From Haliclona indistincta (Eukaryota; Porifera; Demospongiae; Haplosclerida; Chalinidae): 64,000 nt of DNA. The stretch lies in the NCBI GenBank assembly GCA_964017065.1, contig OZ024784.1:13187152-13251151 (forward strand). Direction: 5' to 3'. The position numbers were made by a program, and so were the translations under genes. This document shows, piece after piece, positions 52,620 through 64,000 of this stretch. How positions within the stretch are numbered: the first letter of the stretch is position 1; each line of letters begins with the position of its first letter. Under the pieces are notes generated by a model. That model saw only the letters and a list, made by a program, of their open reading frames with translations, was not told the DNA's origin and searched no databases.

Positions 52620-55600
52620 ATGAAGAAAGCAAAGTCTCTGCCTCAGCCTTTCGCTGCGAGACCATTTGCGGCTAAAGCGACTTCTAACAAACCGCCACCA
52701 TCTGATCGCTCGCGTTCTCAACATACTACATACTTTTCTCAGACCGATCCGCATCTTGCACAATTCTTCAGAAGAAAATCTCAGTCTGCCGTAGCAGCTC
52801 CGGCTAGCTCGCACAGATTAGCAACACTGTCAAGAGGAGCATCTTTATCAGCTGATGGAGAGAAGTTGCAGACGGTGTACCGCGTGGCATTGAAGACCGG
52901 TGAAGGGCGCGAACACGGGACTCGCGCGAAGGTCTTCATTACATTATGCGGAACCAAATCAAAGCTCACCAAACGACTAGTACCGGTTGGCAACGTCGAA
53001 GAAGGTGGTGCTCTTAGGCCAGGCAACGTGCACAAGTTTTCTATCACAGGAAGAGACATAGGCGACCTGAAAGAGATTATAATGGAGGTACTGCTAAAGT
53101 AGTTGACTGGTTGCTATGGTAACTGTGTCCTCAGGCACTAATTACAAAAGCAATCTTTATCCCTGTCTAGAACTCTGGTCTTAAGAAAGAAGAAGGATGG
53201 TTCTTAGCACATGTCAGTATCACCAAGAGAGGTACAGGAGAACGATGGGGCTGCTTGTGTCGACAGTGGCTATCATTGTTTCACTCTGATTGCCAGACCA
53301 CTCGAGTGCTAATAGCCAAACCTCTAATTACAGCAGATTCTTCAATAGACAGTGCTGACTATAAGTTGTGTGTGCATACTGCTGATGTGAGAGGAGCAGG
53401 CACTGATGCTAATGTGTTCATAACACTAGTTGGAACCAAAGGAGACTCTCCAGTGACATGCATTGGAAACAGGTATAGTGCATGGTCTACATGCATGTAG
53501 CTGATCATGATGAGGTGTAAATGACAGTGTCACATTGCTTGTTTTGTTAATAAGGTTTTCTCGGGGTTCCACTGAAAGTCATAACATTAGTTGCCAAGAC
53601 TTGGGTAGATTGGTGTCAGTTAGACTAGGACATGATGACAGTGGGTTCAGCTCAGCATGGCTACCGACCAAGGTACTGTGCTCTATTAATGCATGAGTGA
53701 TTGTATGGTCGATCTGATCAGATTGAAGTGAATAGTTCATTGGGACAAAATGTAACATTTCCCTGCGGTCAGTGGTTGGCAAGAGAAATGGGAGATGGAG
53801 AAATAGAGAGAACACTGATTCCTCAAACCGATGACAATGAAGAGAGCAGCGAAGGTAACTTTGATCGTTATAATTCATAGTGCCATTTCTCATGCTTCTA
53901 GTTCAGCAGCAATGCAAGTACATCATTACAACTCACACTGGCAAGATGAAAGGAGCAGGCACTGATAGCCAAGTGTTCTTGACTATGGTTGGTAGCAATG
54001 GACACAGCAGACAACATCTACTGGACAACAACATAGATAACTTTACTAGAGGAAGGTAGTTCTATTAATAATGGTAGTTCTATGCACGGGCACCGTTGCT
54101 ACATTTTTTTAATAGAGTGGACAAGTTTCTAATAGAAGATAACAATGTAGGAGAACTGAAAAGCCTCCGGATAAACTTAATTAAGTCAGGACTCAGCTTA
54201 GACTGGTTCTTAGAATATATCAGTGTACAGAAATGGGGATCTGAAGGTGTGCATTATATTACGCAGGCTGCATGGTCATTAAGTTATAATGCAGGAAAGT
54301 CAATAATGTTTCAATGTGACCAGTGGCTTGTTGCCGATAAAATCAATACCAAGATCGATCAAAGAAGAGTGGTCGAATTGTTTATAAGAGCAGATCAACA
54401 GAATAGACAACAGCAAGATGATCTTCGAGTGGAATTAGACAGCAGCAAAGAGAACAAGACTTCACTGACACAGTCTGAAAGTAAGGAGGTCATGCTCTTC
54501 TCCACATGTACAGATAATACTGTCATGTTATAGGCAAGGTCACATGTCTGTGGCTGCTAAAGGTAGTGACGACAGACATCATCGGAGCTGGAACTGATGC
54601 TAAAGTGTTTATTCAACTGCATGTGACAGAGCCTAGTGAGTTCTCAACAGATCGTCTATGGCTAGAGGATAGACCAGAATACTTTGAGCGTGGTCAAGTG
54701 GATGAGTTCAATCTTCAGCTACCCAACACTATTGGGTCTAATGTGACTGCACTTACTGTTGGTCATGACAACAACAACCCATACCCTGAGTGGCATTTAG
54801 ACCACATTGAGCTGTCCTCTGAAGAGTTGGGTAAGTGCAAGGTGCCACTGTTGTCTGACTTGATTTCTTGTTTATTAAGGTATGGGCTATACTTTCTCCT
54901 GTGGTAAGTGGCTCTCAGCACCAGCAGGAGAGAAAGAGGCTGTTTGCTGCTTGACTCCCGGACCTGTTAGGAAATGGCCACCTCATCATACTACTGCTGA
55001 AGCCACCACTTCTACTGATGCCTCTCCAATCAGTGATAAAAAAGAAACAAGAACTACATCCTGTGAGAATAACAGCACAACAGAAGGTGATCGACATAAA
55101 AGATTTAGATATTTATTTTATTGTGCATACAGGCATTCCTTACTCAATTCATGTGACCCTGACAGAGAAGCCTCATTCAACTAGCAAGGGTCACTTAGTT
55201 GTCAGTCTGATAGGTTGTCGCTGCATATCTCCTCCTCTTCACCTTCTTCCTCTCAGCAAACCAGACCTACTGCCCAGCAGAACAGAAGTATATTCTGTAC
55301 ACACACCAGATGTTGGTTCTGTGGAAAGCATTAAAGTATGCTGATTCCATGATTTACCAGACAATCAAAGTACTTTTTCTTTGATTTTAGCTTTGGTTGG
55401 AGTCATCTGACAAAGATGAAAAGTGGTGTATAGAGGAGGTGGCTATACACTGCCCAGCAACTAACATGGTTTACAACTTTTCTGGTAGTAATGGAGAGGG
55501 AAGCAGTGTGTGTGGTGGAAAGATAGCCACTCTCTTGCAAACACTACCCACACCATCTTCAACTGTAACCTCACAGACCAGTCCTAATACTGCAGCTCAA

Positions 55601-56246
55601 CTCACAGGTGAGTGAAACACTGTATACAATCATAATGCATATCGCTCTCTAGCTTATGAGGTGCAGTTTATAACTGCTGATAAGAAAATGGCTGGGACAA
55701 AAGGAACAGTTCATTTGAGTCTTTTGGGAGAGAAGGAGTGTTCGAAGGTTTTTCACTTCACTAACAATCACGGCCAAAGGTTTCAGCGAGGACAGACTGA
55801 CACATTTCAAGTAGCAGTTAATGAAACAAAAATTGGGCCTGTAGCAGCTGTAAAGGTTGCTCACAGCTCTCTACTAATGACGGAGAGTAAGCACTGCGTT
55901 ATTAATTCCATATTATGTAACATAATATTAATTTTTTATACATGCAAAATAGCTGAAACATTATGCTTTTCTGTCAATTTTTCCTTATGCCTATGTGACA
56001 TAATTATAATGTATGCCAGTTTTAATCTGGGTTTGTTCCACTAGCTGCTGGAAAGGCTAGTTCTTGGTATCTTTACAAGATTACACTAACTAGACTTCAT
56101 GACAGGCATAGGTGAGTGAGTATATATGCCCCAGTTGGTTATTTAGTATGGTTCACAACAGGATATCATTCATGGTTGGTCAGTGGATACCAGTCGTTCA
56201 CAGCGATCAACTCAACTTCACTGTAATACGGATTGACAGCTCTTGA
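52620..56246 (+). CDS. multi-PLAT (LH2) domain protein, LOXHD1-like
   Basis: Many short exons; start MKKAKSLPQPFAARPFAAKA at 52620, stop at 56246. After a basic low-complexity head there are about six PLAT/LH2 modules. Those seen best are RVALKTGEGREHGTRAKVFI (first), VHTADVRGAGTDANVFITLV (second), TTHTGKMKGAGTDSQVFLTM (third), VVTTDIIGAGTDAKVFIQL (fourth) and FITADKKMAGTKGTVHLSLL (last), with a weaker fifth near 55130-55330. Each carries the GAGTDA(K/N)VF core and most a terminal CGQWL or GKWL-like strand. Tandem PLAT proteins such as LOXHD1 are intracellular proteins thought to link membranes and cytoskeleton. No lipoxygenase domain follows. Exon edges in the middle are approximate. Confidence 0.8.
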
Positions 56247-56333
56247 TTAGTAATCATAAAATTCCCCCACTTTTTGACACACTGTAAAAATTATATTATG
56301 TTGGTGAATGGTGGTTATACATACGCACACACA

Positions 56334-57128
56334 CTAGACAATCTTTTCTAGCTCTCTAGCGTACCCTAAGCACTGTAATATGAGACCGGGGGACTTGACT
56401 ATCTCCGTCTCCTGTTTGTCCTTCTGAGAGAAGACAAACCATTGTCCCGAGGAATCAAGTTTCCAGTCTCGCTCGCCAACATATGCCCTTAGTTCATCTT
56501 TAGTCTCGATCATTAGGAGTCTGCTAGCCCCTTCTACAGACACCTGACTACATGCCTTCTCTATACACGAGGCTATTTCATCCTTGATGGTAGAGATTAG
56601 GCTATCTATGAAGAGACCATAGTAAGGGTTTGGAATGTCCTCCTTGGACAAGAACACCTTGTAATAGCTGCCTTCCATCATGAACTGCTCTAACGTGACT
56701 GGCTTTTTCAGGTAAATATTCTTCAACTGTTCTGGTGGAAACAACTCTAACTCGGTGTGAAATTCAGCCAGCCTATTCTGGGCCAAGAGTCGCATGAGGT
56801 TGAGTCCAAGTATGGTATACATGTAATCAGAGGCTTTGACTGCTCCAGCATAATCAAAGTAGTAGCACTTGAGTTGGGCCACATATCTCTCAAAAGATGC
56901 CACGTCACTGCGTTCTAGACTCCATAAGGCACCAATTTCAAGCATACTCCGAGCAATGAGTAAAAGACGAGTGTCTAGTTCAGAAGCATTGGCACCAGTC
57001 GGAAGAAATGATAAGTTGAGCAAGAGAATTTTTAATTTAGACAAGTTCTCCCCAACACTGTCAAGATCCTTTCTCGCCCAAGCATTCTCTAGCTTTTTGT
57101 ATAACTCCACTGCTTTGTCTGTCGACAT
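56334..57128 (-). CDS. PSMD8: 26S proteasome regulatory subunit 8 (Rpn12)
   Basis: A single 264-codon exon. MSTDKAVELYKKLENAWARK is followed by a helical body and the conserved YFDYAGAVKASDYMYTILGL, LLAQNRLAEFHTELELFPPE, LEQFMMEGSYYKVFLSKEDI and NPYYGLFIDSLISTIKDEIA. It is a non-ATPase lid subunit of the 19S particle (PCI-type fold). It ends 87 bp from the convergent PLAT gene stop and starts 195 bp from the divergent NOP56 ATG. Confidence 0.95.
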   Translation of the reverse strand: MSTDKAVELYKKLENAWARKDLDSVGENLSKLKILLLNLSFLPTGANASELDTRLLLIARSMLEIGALWSLERSDVASFERYVAQLKCYYFDYAGAVKASDYMYTILGLNLMRLLAQNRLAEFHTELELFPPEQLKNIYLKKPVTLEQFMMEGSYYKVFLSKEDIPNPYYGLFIDSLISTIKDEIASCIEKACSQVSVEGASRLLMIETKDELRAYVGERDWKLDSSGQWFVFSQKDKQETEIVKSPGLILQCLGYARELEKIV

Positions 57129-57323
57129 AAGGTCTAGATCTTGATCTCACGAGCTTTCTACAGTTCATGTGTTGAGTACGAGTACGGAGATTATCGGAGC
57201 TTACTACGGAACCCTTTGCACCCGCCCGCGCGCTCGAGTGATAAAGTCACGCCTTCTTGAGATCAATCCACGTGGCCATAGAGCGTGCAAGGTGCTTAGG
57301 ACTTACTACTACAGAGAACAGCT

Positions 57324-60300
57324 ATGGTATGTTACTATTGTAACAGTATATTACTATAGCGGTTATACTTTTCATAGTATCATAAAGTATTGTCAAAATA
57401 GAATAGTTTTTCGACTCTCGTATTGTCACGTGATTCTATTTCTCCTTCATGTTCAGTTGCTGCTGGTATTGTACGAGCACGCGGCAGGTTACGCGCTGTT
57501 CCGGTGTCAGAATGTGGAGGAGATTGGAGCTCTCTTACCTGAAGTACAGGAAGCTGTATTAGACTTTGCCCGGTTCAGTCAAGTAGCTCAACTCGAGGCT
57601 TTCTCTCCATTCAAAACTGGGGCTAATGCACTTGATAACATCAACAGCATCTCTGAAGGTGTTGAATCAGCACACACTGTATGTAATTTCTAACGTCTCT
57701 CACTTGCACACAGGTGTTCTTCATGACGACTTGAAGGTGTTCTTGATGAACAATGTACCACAAGGAAAGAAAAAGAAAAAGTCCAATGTGGTGTTGGGTG
57801 TGGGTGACGCCAGACTAGGTACTGCTGTGCAGGAGATGCTGGAGATACAGTGTCAAACTGGAGGAGTAGTTCTGGAGGTGCTGCGTGGAATACGACTCTA
57901 TTTTCATCGTCTAGTGAAGGGACTGACTGGACCAGCCGCAGCCAAAGCACAGCTTGGTAATGCTTTGGGCAAATCATTGTGTTTGAAGATAATAATTAGC
58001 GTAGCATTCTACATGTACTAGAACTGATGTTTGGGTGTGAACATTGATTTTCTGTGCAGCTATTAGTGATGGAGGTTGGACTCCCCATCACTAATAGCTG
58101 CACCAAACTAGGTATCACGTGTTACTGAGGTGTACTGCTTGACCAGGTTTTCATGTCTGCTCATGTGACAGCTCTGCATTATACACATGTATTCAGAGTA
58201 CCGTAGATCGTATTATTTTCACGGACGTTAATTTAGCAGCATTAAATAGGATGAAAATTTCAGGTGCATTGCTTTAGCCATATATTTCCACATGGCACGC
58301 TCTCAATTTACCAAAATAGTTTTCGCCAAACTCCAATGCACGCAATGGAAATATTCAAACATAAACTTCGCTGCATGCGGCACACGTGAAGCTTACTGTC
58401 TTCTGTGATTTTCAAGCTGTTTGCTGCGAGCTATGGCCTTCTTGTATAGCTATGGCCTTCTTGTGGTCTTGTGGTAGCGAGCTATGGCCTTCTTGTGGTC
58501 CAGTCAGAAAAGGTAAGGCAGACAGATTAGCTGGCGATCTGAACACCACGCACGTCAAAAGCTACAAACCGGTGAACAGCCGCTTGCCAAAAACTTCCTA
58601 ATATAGGTTTTTTTGACGCGCACGGTGCCGCACTTTACATTTGGATAAATCGCGGCTAAACGCTCCTTCCTTCTATGCACTCCTGTTTTCGCGAAATCAC
58701 TATTTGGCTCTAATTCACAAATATATCGTCTGCGAAAATAATGATCTACGGTATGCATGTCAGTACAATGACTGCTGAGCTTACTGTACAACTTGTCAGT
58801 AAGCTCAGCCCTCACAACTGGTCTTAAAGTCGTCAACCAATACTGTTTCATTTTCGCCAGCTTAAGAAGATAATTAGCAAGCCATTTACTATTGTACGGT
58901 TTCTTGTGAGAAAATTTACTGATGAGGATAGAGCTCAAGCTACACAACAAAACCCAAGAGCATGTTTGACTAGTGTGGTGACATGCTCACCTGACATCCT
59001 AGGTAGTATCAAAGTATAATGCAAACAGAGCGAGGTAATCCAAGAACTTTGCCTTGCCTTGCCTGTTTGTAAAATTGCACTAGCGGGACCTAAATTTAAA
59101 CAAGCGCAATACAAATTGATTGAATACTAATCGATTTAAAGTTCACGAAATTGTTCTGCTCACAAAATTTTAAGATGCCAGCTGTACAGTAATTGTGGAA
59201 TATCATAAAATAAATTTGCTGCTATTGCACACAATATTTATATAGCCCTCTAGTAGTGCAGTTTGTGCCTGGCCATACAGCTCATACAAAACTGCCTTAT
59301 TAATTTTTTTCTAGCCTGCCAAGCAGTAACATTGCACTATTCAAGTTGTACGCTTCTTGGAATGACAAGCTTCTGCTATAGCAGTTGACTGTGTACATGT
59401 TGTGTTAGTTATTAATGATAGATATTAATGATTATTGTGTAGGTCTGGGTCACAGCTACTCTCGTGCTAAAGTTAAGTTCAATGTTCACCGATCAGACAA
59501 CATGATAATACAGTCCATCAGTCTACTGGATCAACTGGACAAGGACATCAACACCTTTGCCATGAGAATCAGGTACTGCTTGCAAATGAACAGATTTCAC
59601 AAAACCCTCGGCATGTCATGCACATTGTAGTGTTGGGTCCTGGTTTGGAGCAGCTATGTAGTGCTAACCAGAGACAGTGCTGACCACAAGGTATAACCAT
59701 GAATGCGTGAATAGGTAGCCTTTGCTGTAGTGTAGGCTCTTGAGATGTCTACGCACCCTCAGAGCTGTCCAGCAGTTTAGGCGGCGTTCACACGGCTCCG
59801 CTTCAAAAGTAACCGGGTATCAGGTATTCGTTTTCATCCAAGAATGTACAGTGTTCATACATTCTTGGATGAATGTACGAACGTATCCTGTGTACACCGA
59901 AACTACTACTATTAGAGCCTGGGTACGAGGCTACAGCCATGCATACATGCCTCCCAAGCGCGCTCACGACAATCATGTGTGCAGCGTGCTAGTGGCTCTA
60001 AGTATTCGGATTCCCTGTTCACGCGACGCCTGATATTGACTCCGATTTCAAGGTCTCCACTAAAGTCTCCGGATACAAACGTACCTGGATTCAGTATACG
60101 TTTTCAATGGATACGTGTGAACGAGAGGCCTAAACGGATAGAAATGTACCCGGGTTTCTGTGAATCTAGAGCCGTGTGAACACCGCCTTAGATGGAATCT
60201 AGATACAGTGGAACACACGAAGAGAGTAGAAAAATGTGTTTTTGACATTTTGTTTCATATCTCAGGAACCAAGTGTCCTATGATCATGTTGCAGGTACCA

Positions 60301-63300
60301 TTATGATCCTCTATCCTTACTGAATGTGATGAACTATATGGTTTCTTGTCACGTGACACACACATGAAACAACATGGCGCTCTTTAGAGGCATGTAGCAG
60401 AACACGTTTAGTTGGAGATCTCTGTAAGTGCTGGTAGTTAAGAGCTCATAATGGATAAGTGAACTGTCCTAATGTATACGTACCTTTGACCAACATCTCG
60501 GCACCCAGTCAGCGTTACTACAAAAGTGCGGTGCGAAAACTTGTTTTTGCGACCAGCCCCAACGTTAGGTTAGAGAACTCACGAACCTGCGGGAGTTAAG
60601 ATGCAAAACTTGCTTGCTGGATAGCTTACACATTAATGATTACGAAAACACTTACCTTGAGCGCCTTCTTCGCTTCGTCGTGAATAGCGCAGCTCTTCCG
60701 TTCGCGAGTGCTGTTTTCTTGCCGCCATCNNNNNNNNNNNNNNNNNNNNNNNNNNNNNNNNNNNNNNNNNNNNNNNNNNNNNNNNNNNNNNNNNNNNNNN
60801 NNNNNNNNNNNNNNNNNNNNNNNNNNNNNNNNNNNNNNNNNNNNNNNNNNNNNNNNNNNNNNNNNNNNNNNNNNNNNNNNNNNNNNNNNNNNNNNNNNNN
60901 NNNNNNNNNNNNNNNNNNNNNNNNNNNNNGTTGCATCATAACTATTACATTGATTCAATGTGTTTTCAATAGTTATGACGTTTACACAGCCAACAATTAT
61001 TATGCGTGACATCACAAAAATTCATTAAAGTCGCAAGATGGCGGCAAGAAAACAGCACTCGCGAACGGAAGAGCTGCGCTATTCACGACGAAGCGAAGAA
61101 GGCGCTCAAGGTAAGTGTTTTCGTAATCATTAATGTGTAAGCTATCCAGCAAGCAAGTTTTGCATCTTAACTCCCGCAGGTTCGTGAGTTCTCTAACCTA
61201 ACGTTGGGGCTGGTCGCAAAAACAAGTTTTCGCACCGCACTTTTGTAGTAACGCTGACTGGGTGCCGAGATGTTGGTCAAAGGTACGTATACATTAGGAC
61301 AGTTCACTTATCCATTATGAGCTCTTAACTACCAGCACTTACAGAGATCTCCAACTAAACGTGTTCTGCTACATGCCTCTAAAGAGCGCCATGTTGTTTC
61401 ATGTGTGTGTCACGTGACAAGAAACCATATAGTTCAGTAAGGATAGAGGATCATAATGGTACCTGCAACATGATCATAGGACACTTGGTTCCTGAGATAT
61501 GAAACAAAATGTCAAAAACACATTTTTCTACTCTCTTCGTGTGTTCCACTGTAGTCAACTATGGCTGCTTTGTGGTCAGAGAGGTCCAAGATGACCATCA
61601 AGGTGAGCCAGCCATAACTCGAGAACGAAAGCACTTTAGCAAGATTCATGAGTCACATTGCAAGCCATTGTCGTGCTGATCATGCTCATAAACTTACCAG
61701 CGCGTAGAAGTGATCACTGATCGTAGCTCGATGGACCGAACGAATGAGTGAATGACAAAGCAAGTACCGTAACCCTCGCGCATGCGCCAAGGGTTAATAA
61801 AGGTGTTAGATGTCTTGCAGTTCAATATTTTTTACAGTAAGGCAATTAGCTAGATAGATCGATTGCTCTCTATCACTTAGTTTTGCGAGTTCTGAACCTA
61901 TAATGTTGGTAGACTCTTGATCACAACTTCTTTTTGCTATGGAAAGAAGAGATTGTAAAAGAATTCTTATGTGAGACTATGGAAAGTTCTTGAATATAAA
62001 TTTCATGGTTTTGTAGATCCACCCAATAATAAAAGTTTATACACAAAGGATAGTCACGTAATGAGCCATAATCTCGTATCCATGAATTCTTCTCGCTATA
62101 TTATGGAATACTAAATGAATGTCAGCCACAACGTACCTGATTAATTACGAAATGAGCATGAGTGAGCATGAAATTATGTTGTACATTGACAATACGTGAA
62201 CTGTAATCAGTTACATATTCTTAGAGAATAATTAATATATAATATGATATAATTGGTAGTTATGTATTACATATTCCTAGAGAAATGGAATATGTTATTA
62301 ATTATACGAAAAAATGTGTTCAGATATGATTTAGAGCACTGGTGGTGCAGTATCAATGGTCGTATAACCATCTCTTCTCTCTTACAGAGAATGGTATTCC
62401 TATCACTTCCCAGAGTTGGTCAAACTTGTTCCAGACAACTACACTTATTCATGTGTTGCTCGTTTCATTGGCAGCAGAAAAGAGTTCACTGAAGACAAGC
62501 TGGATGAACTGGAGCAAATGGTGTCAGATTCCACTAAGGCTCAAGCTATATTTGAAGCTGCTCGAGTCTCCATGGGTTAGTGCTATGACAGCAGTATGTT
62601 GGAATGTTCATGTAGCTATACTTTGAGACTGCGTGGTATACATATGAGTGACAGCTGTAAGATGTGACTAAATATGTAGATAAGTTCACAGTAAACCCAA
62701 TAACTGCTCATTCCACAACTTGCTCACAAGAATTATGATTTGATTTCTACTATAATGGTTTTTTGAAGATAGCTCGACATCTTACCTCAGTATTACATTA
62801 CAGGTAACCATACTCCTTAGCCTGTTGTAATTACCGGGACACCTACGAGTACTAATTTGATTTGCATTCACAATAGATGATAACGTTATAAGGGCATTTG
62901 AGAAGACGCATGAATCATGTACTGGTTGTACATTTCTGCAACGTGTAGAATTTGTACCACATTTCCTCATAGTTTAAAAGAATTGTTGTAATTGGGCAAT
63001 CAAGACCCTATAAACTTCACTGACGCACCTGTTTGTGCAATTCGATTTTCTTCAGAATGTTGAAATACTTGTATGGTTGGTTGTTTTGGTGACTTATACG
63101 TGACCACTGAGGTCACAGAGCATGCAATAATGATGCAAAGTTGACTTCAAAGACACAACAGAATTTCGATCCACTTGAAACTGACCTTAGTAGGCAATAC
63201 TGGGCACGCATTAGCCCACCTTTGGAGCCTCTTTAGACAACAACTTAACTTAGTCATTACTTTACCATTTTCTTCACAAGTAGCTTGGTAAATTTGTTTT

Positions 63301-63663
63301 GCTGTGTTGATTATAAATCATGACATGGTGTAACAACTGTGTATAGCTATGGTCTTTAATGCTAACCAGACTTCAAAGTGTGATTGAGGGCGGGGTTTAT
63401 GTTTACGTTCATTTTAAGTAGTCGCCTGTCATCCGATGTCTCGTTTGCATGCTCAGTTAGGGAGTCGCCTCCATATTAGCTTACATCAAGTTAATCCACC
63501 CTGTTCTGTAGGAATGGATATATCTCCTCTTGACCTCATCAATATCCAGAGGTTTGCCTCTCGTGTTGTCGACCTTACTCAATACCGTCGCAAGCTGAGT
63601 GAATACCTCAACTCAAAGATGCTTCATGTCGCTCCTAACCTGACATCATTGATAGGAGAACAG
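57324..63663 (+). CDS. NOP56: box C/D snoRNP core protein NOP56 (3' end beyond the window)
   Basis: Six exons seen: 57324-57326 (Met alone), 57457-57658, 57714-57956, 59443-59572, 62388-62575, 63512-63663 (306 codons). Blocks: [98 protein letters not shown]; and [20 protein letters not shown], which enters the Nop domain. The rest of the Nop domain and the K-rich tail are missing, so the gene continues to the right. Introns are large (1486, 2815 and 936 bp) and loaded with MITEs, unlike all neighbours. The last 337 bases (63664-64000) are intron with no recognised exon. Function: scaffolds 2'-O-methylation snoRNPs in the nucleolus. Confidence 0.93.
58054..58103 (+). repeat. perfect 19-bp hairpin in a NOP56 intron
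   Basis: GTGCAGCTATTAGTGATGG (58054-58072) and its exact reverse complement at 58085-58103, with a 12-base loop. No flanking element ends are visible. It could be a small fold-back repeat or a structured intronic RNA. Confidence 0.7.
58199..58753. mobile_element. MITE (555 bp) in a NOP56 intron
   Basis: Left TACCGTAGATCGTATTATTT; right, reverse strand, TACCGTAGATCATTATTTTC, so the TIRs are near-identical over about 20 bp. TA at both ends. The interior carries three copies of AGCTATGGCCTTCTTGT (58429-58445, 58448-58464, 58480-58496). No transposase. Confidence 0.8.
59775..60190. mobile_element. MITE with TTA flanks (Harbinger-like) in a NOP56 intron
   Basis: TTA then GGCGGCGTTCACACGGC at the left. 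At the right, GCCGTGTGAACACCGCC then TTA. The 17-bp TIRs differ at one base, and a 3-bp TTA duplication fits PIF/Harbinger-type insertion. An internal hairpin CATCCAAGAATGTA / TACATTCTTGGATG lies at 59835-59871. Confidence 0.8.
60204..61553. mobile_element. long inverted repeat (about 520-bp arms) around an assembly gap
   Basis: Left arm 60204-60729 and right arm 61037-61553 are near-perfect reverse complements. The only clear difference is an extra 9 bases in the left arm near 60327. The outer ends read TACAGTGGAACAC, with TA on both sides, like a Tc1/mariner-type TA target. The centre holds 200 Ns plus about 107 bp of unique sequence (60930-61036). It is either a long-TIR transposon whose centre was not assembled or a false head-to-head join. 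Confidence 0.7.
60730..60929. other. assembly gap, exactly 200 N
   Basis: Runs of N. The round length suggests a placeholder rather than a measured size. Open frames spanning it are meaningless. Confidence 0.98.
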
Positions 63664-64000
63664 GTCAGCATATCATGTTACAAAGCTTTGTGCATCCTCA
63701 TGTTTGTAACTGTCTGGACTAATGCATCTGTCTACCTTGTACTGTCTGCACCCGTGCTTTGTGTACTCTGATACCGACTCACATCTTCTGTACTTGTATA
63801 GATCGTGTTGCGTGCCTACTCTATAAATAATTGACATAGTTTTCATCTTTCACCAAGGTGATACTATGTCGTCGTCGTCGCAACAAACCCCGCCAATACT
63901 ATGTTGGTGCTGAAATACTTTGTATCAGTATTTGGATTTCAATATTATACTGCACACAATGACGAGTATTGGTTGCTGTGTCTTGCACTTCGTGATTATA

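Noticed and set aside
52455..52814. 119-codon minus frame and 92-codon minus frame (52781-53059) over the start of the PLAT gene
   Set aside because: They are arginine/serine-rich antisense shadows with no similarity, and they would overlap both real genes.
60614..61015. Open frames of 77-131 codons across 60614-61015
   Set aside because: They consist mostly of N and have no real sequence support.
63127..63187. Possible C/D box snoRNA in a NOP56 intron (ATGATGC ... CTGA, about 58 nt)
   Set aside because: The C box has a mismatch at its last base, no terminal stem is formed by the flanks and no C'/D' pair is clear.

Overview
The window looks like a very gene-dense early-branching animal genome, most likely a demosponge of the Amphimedon type (inference; no species marker is visible). 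The gene set is metazoan: SMC3, SLU7, SRSF10, SEPSECS, dynactin Arp1, VPS33B, FEM1, NEIL1, a TRAF with RING and MATH domains, PSMD8 and NOP56. Most genes are split by many short introns of about 40-100 bp. Intergenic spaces are tens to a few hundred bp. The DNA is AT-rich and carries small inverted-repeat elements in the longer introns. Except where a single exon is stated, gene models were spliced by hand, by matching exon ends, reading phase and recalled family sequences. They were not computed.

Layout: (1) 1-8.0 kb holds a TAPP/PLEKHA1-like two-PH adaptor and a TTC31-like protein with extra J, UBA-like, RRM and CCCH modules, both on +. (2) 8.3-16.2 kb holds two tandem intronless genes on - for a large secreted-face beta-helix protein with about nine membrane segments. 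One copy carries a frameshift. (3) 16.2-31 kb holds a DUF4140/DUF4139 protein, AUP1, V-ATPase subunit e, an LRR protein, SRSF10 with an AT-AC minor-class intron, SEPSECS, a short PWWP2-like protein without a PWWP domain, TTC1 and a TRAF with a minisatellite-coded linker. (4) 31-44.4 kb holds ARP1, a lipid phosphate phosphatase, a BORCS7-like protein, SLU7 and SMC3. (5) 44.8-57 kb holds SIL1, VPS33B, FEM1, NEIL1, a multi-PLAT (LOXHD1-like) protein and PSMD8. (6) 57.3 kb to the right edge is NOP56, incomplete. Its introns are inflated by MITEs and a long inverted repeat around a 200-N assembly gap.

The most striking large-scale feature is that from 12.5 kb to the right edge 22 consecutive genes alternate strand without exception. 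This gives eleven head-to-head pairs, with 44-414 bp between start codons, and ten tail-to-tail pairs. Other points of note: an exact ERSE motif (CCAAT-N9-CCACG) upstream of the ER co-chaperone gene SIL1; the AT-AC intron in SRSF10; a new-looking J/TPR/UBA/RRM/CCCH architecture with HPE instead of HPD; and abrupt identity changes between the tandem beta-helix genes that suggest gene conversion.
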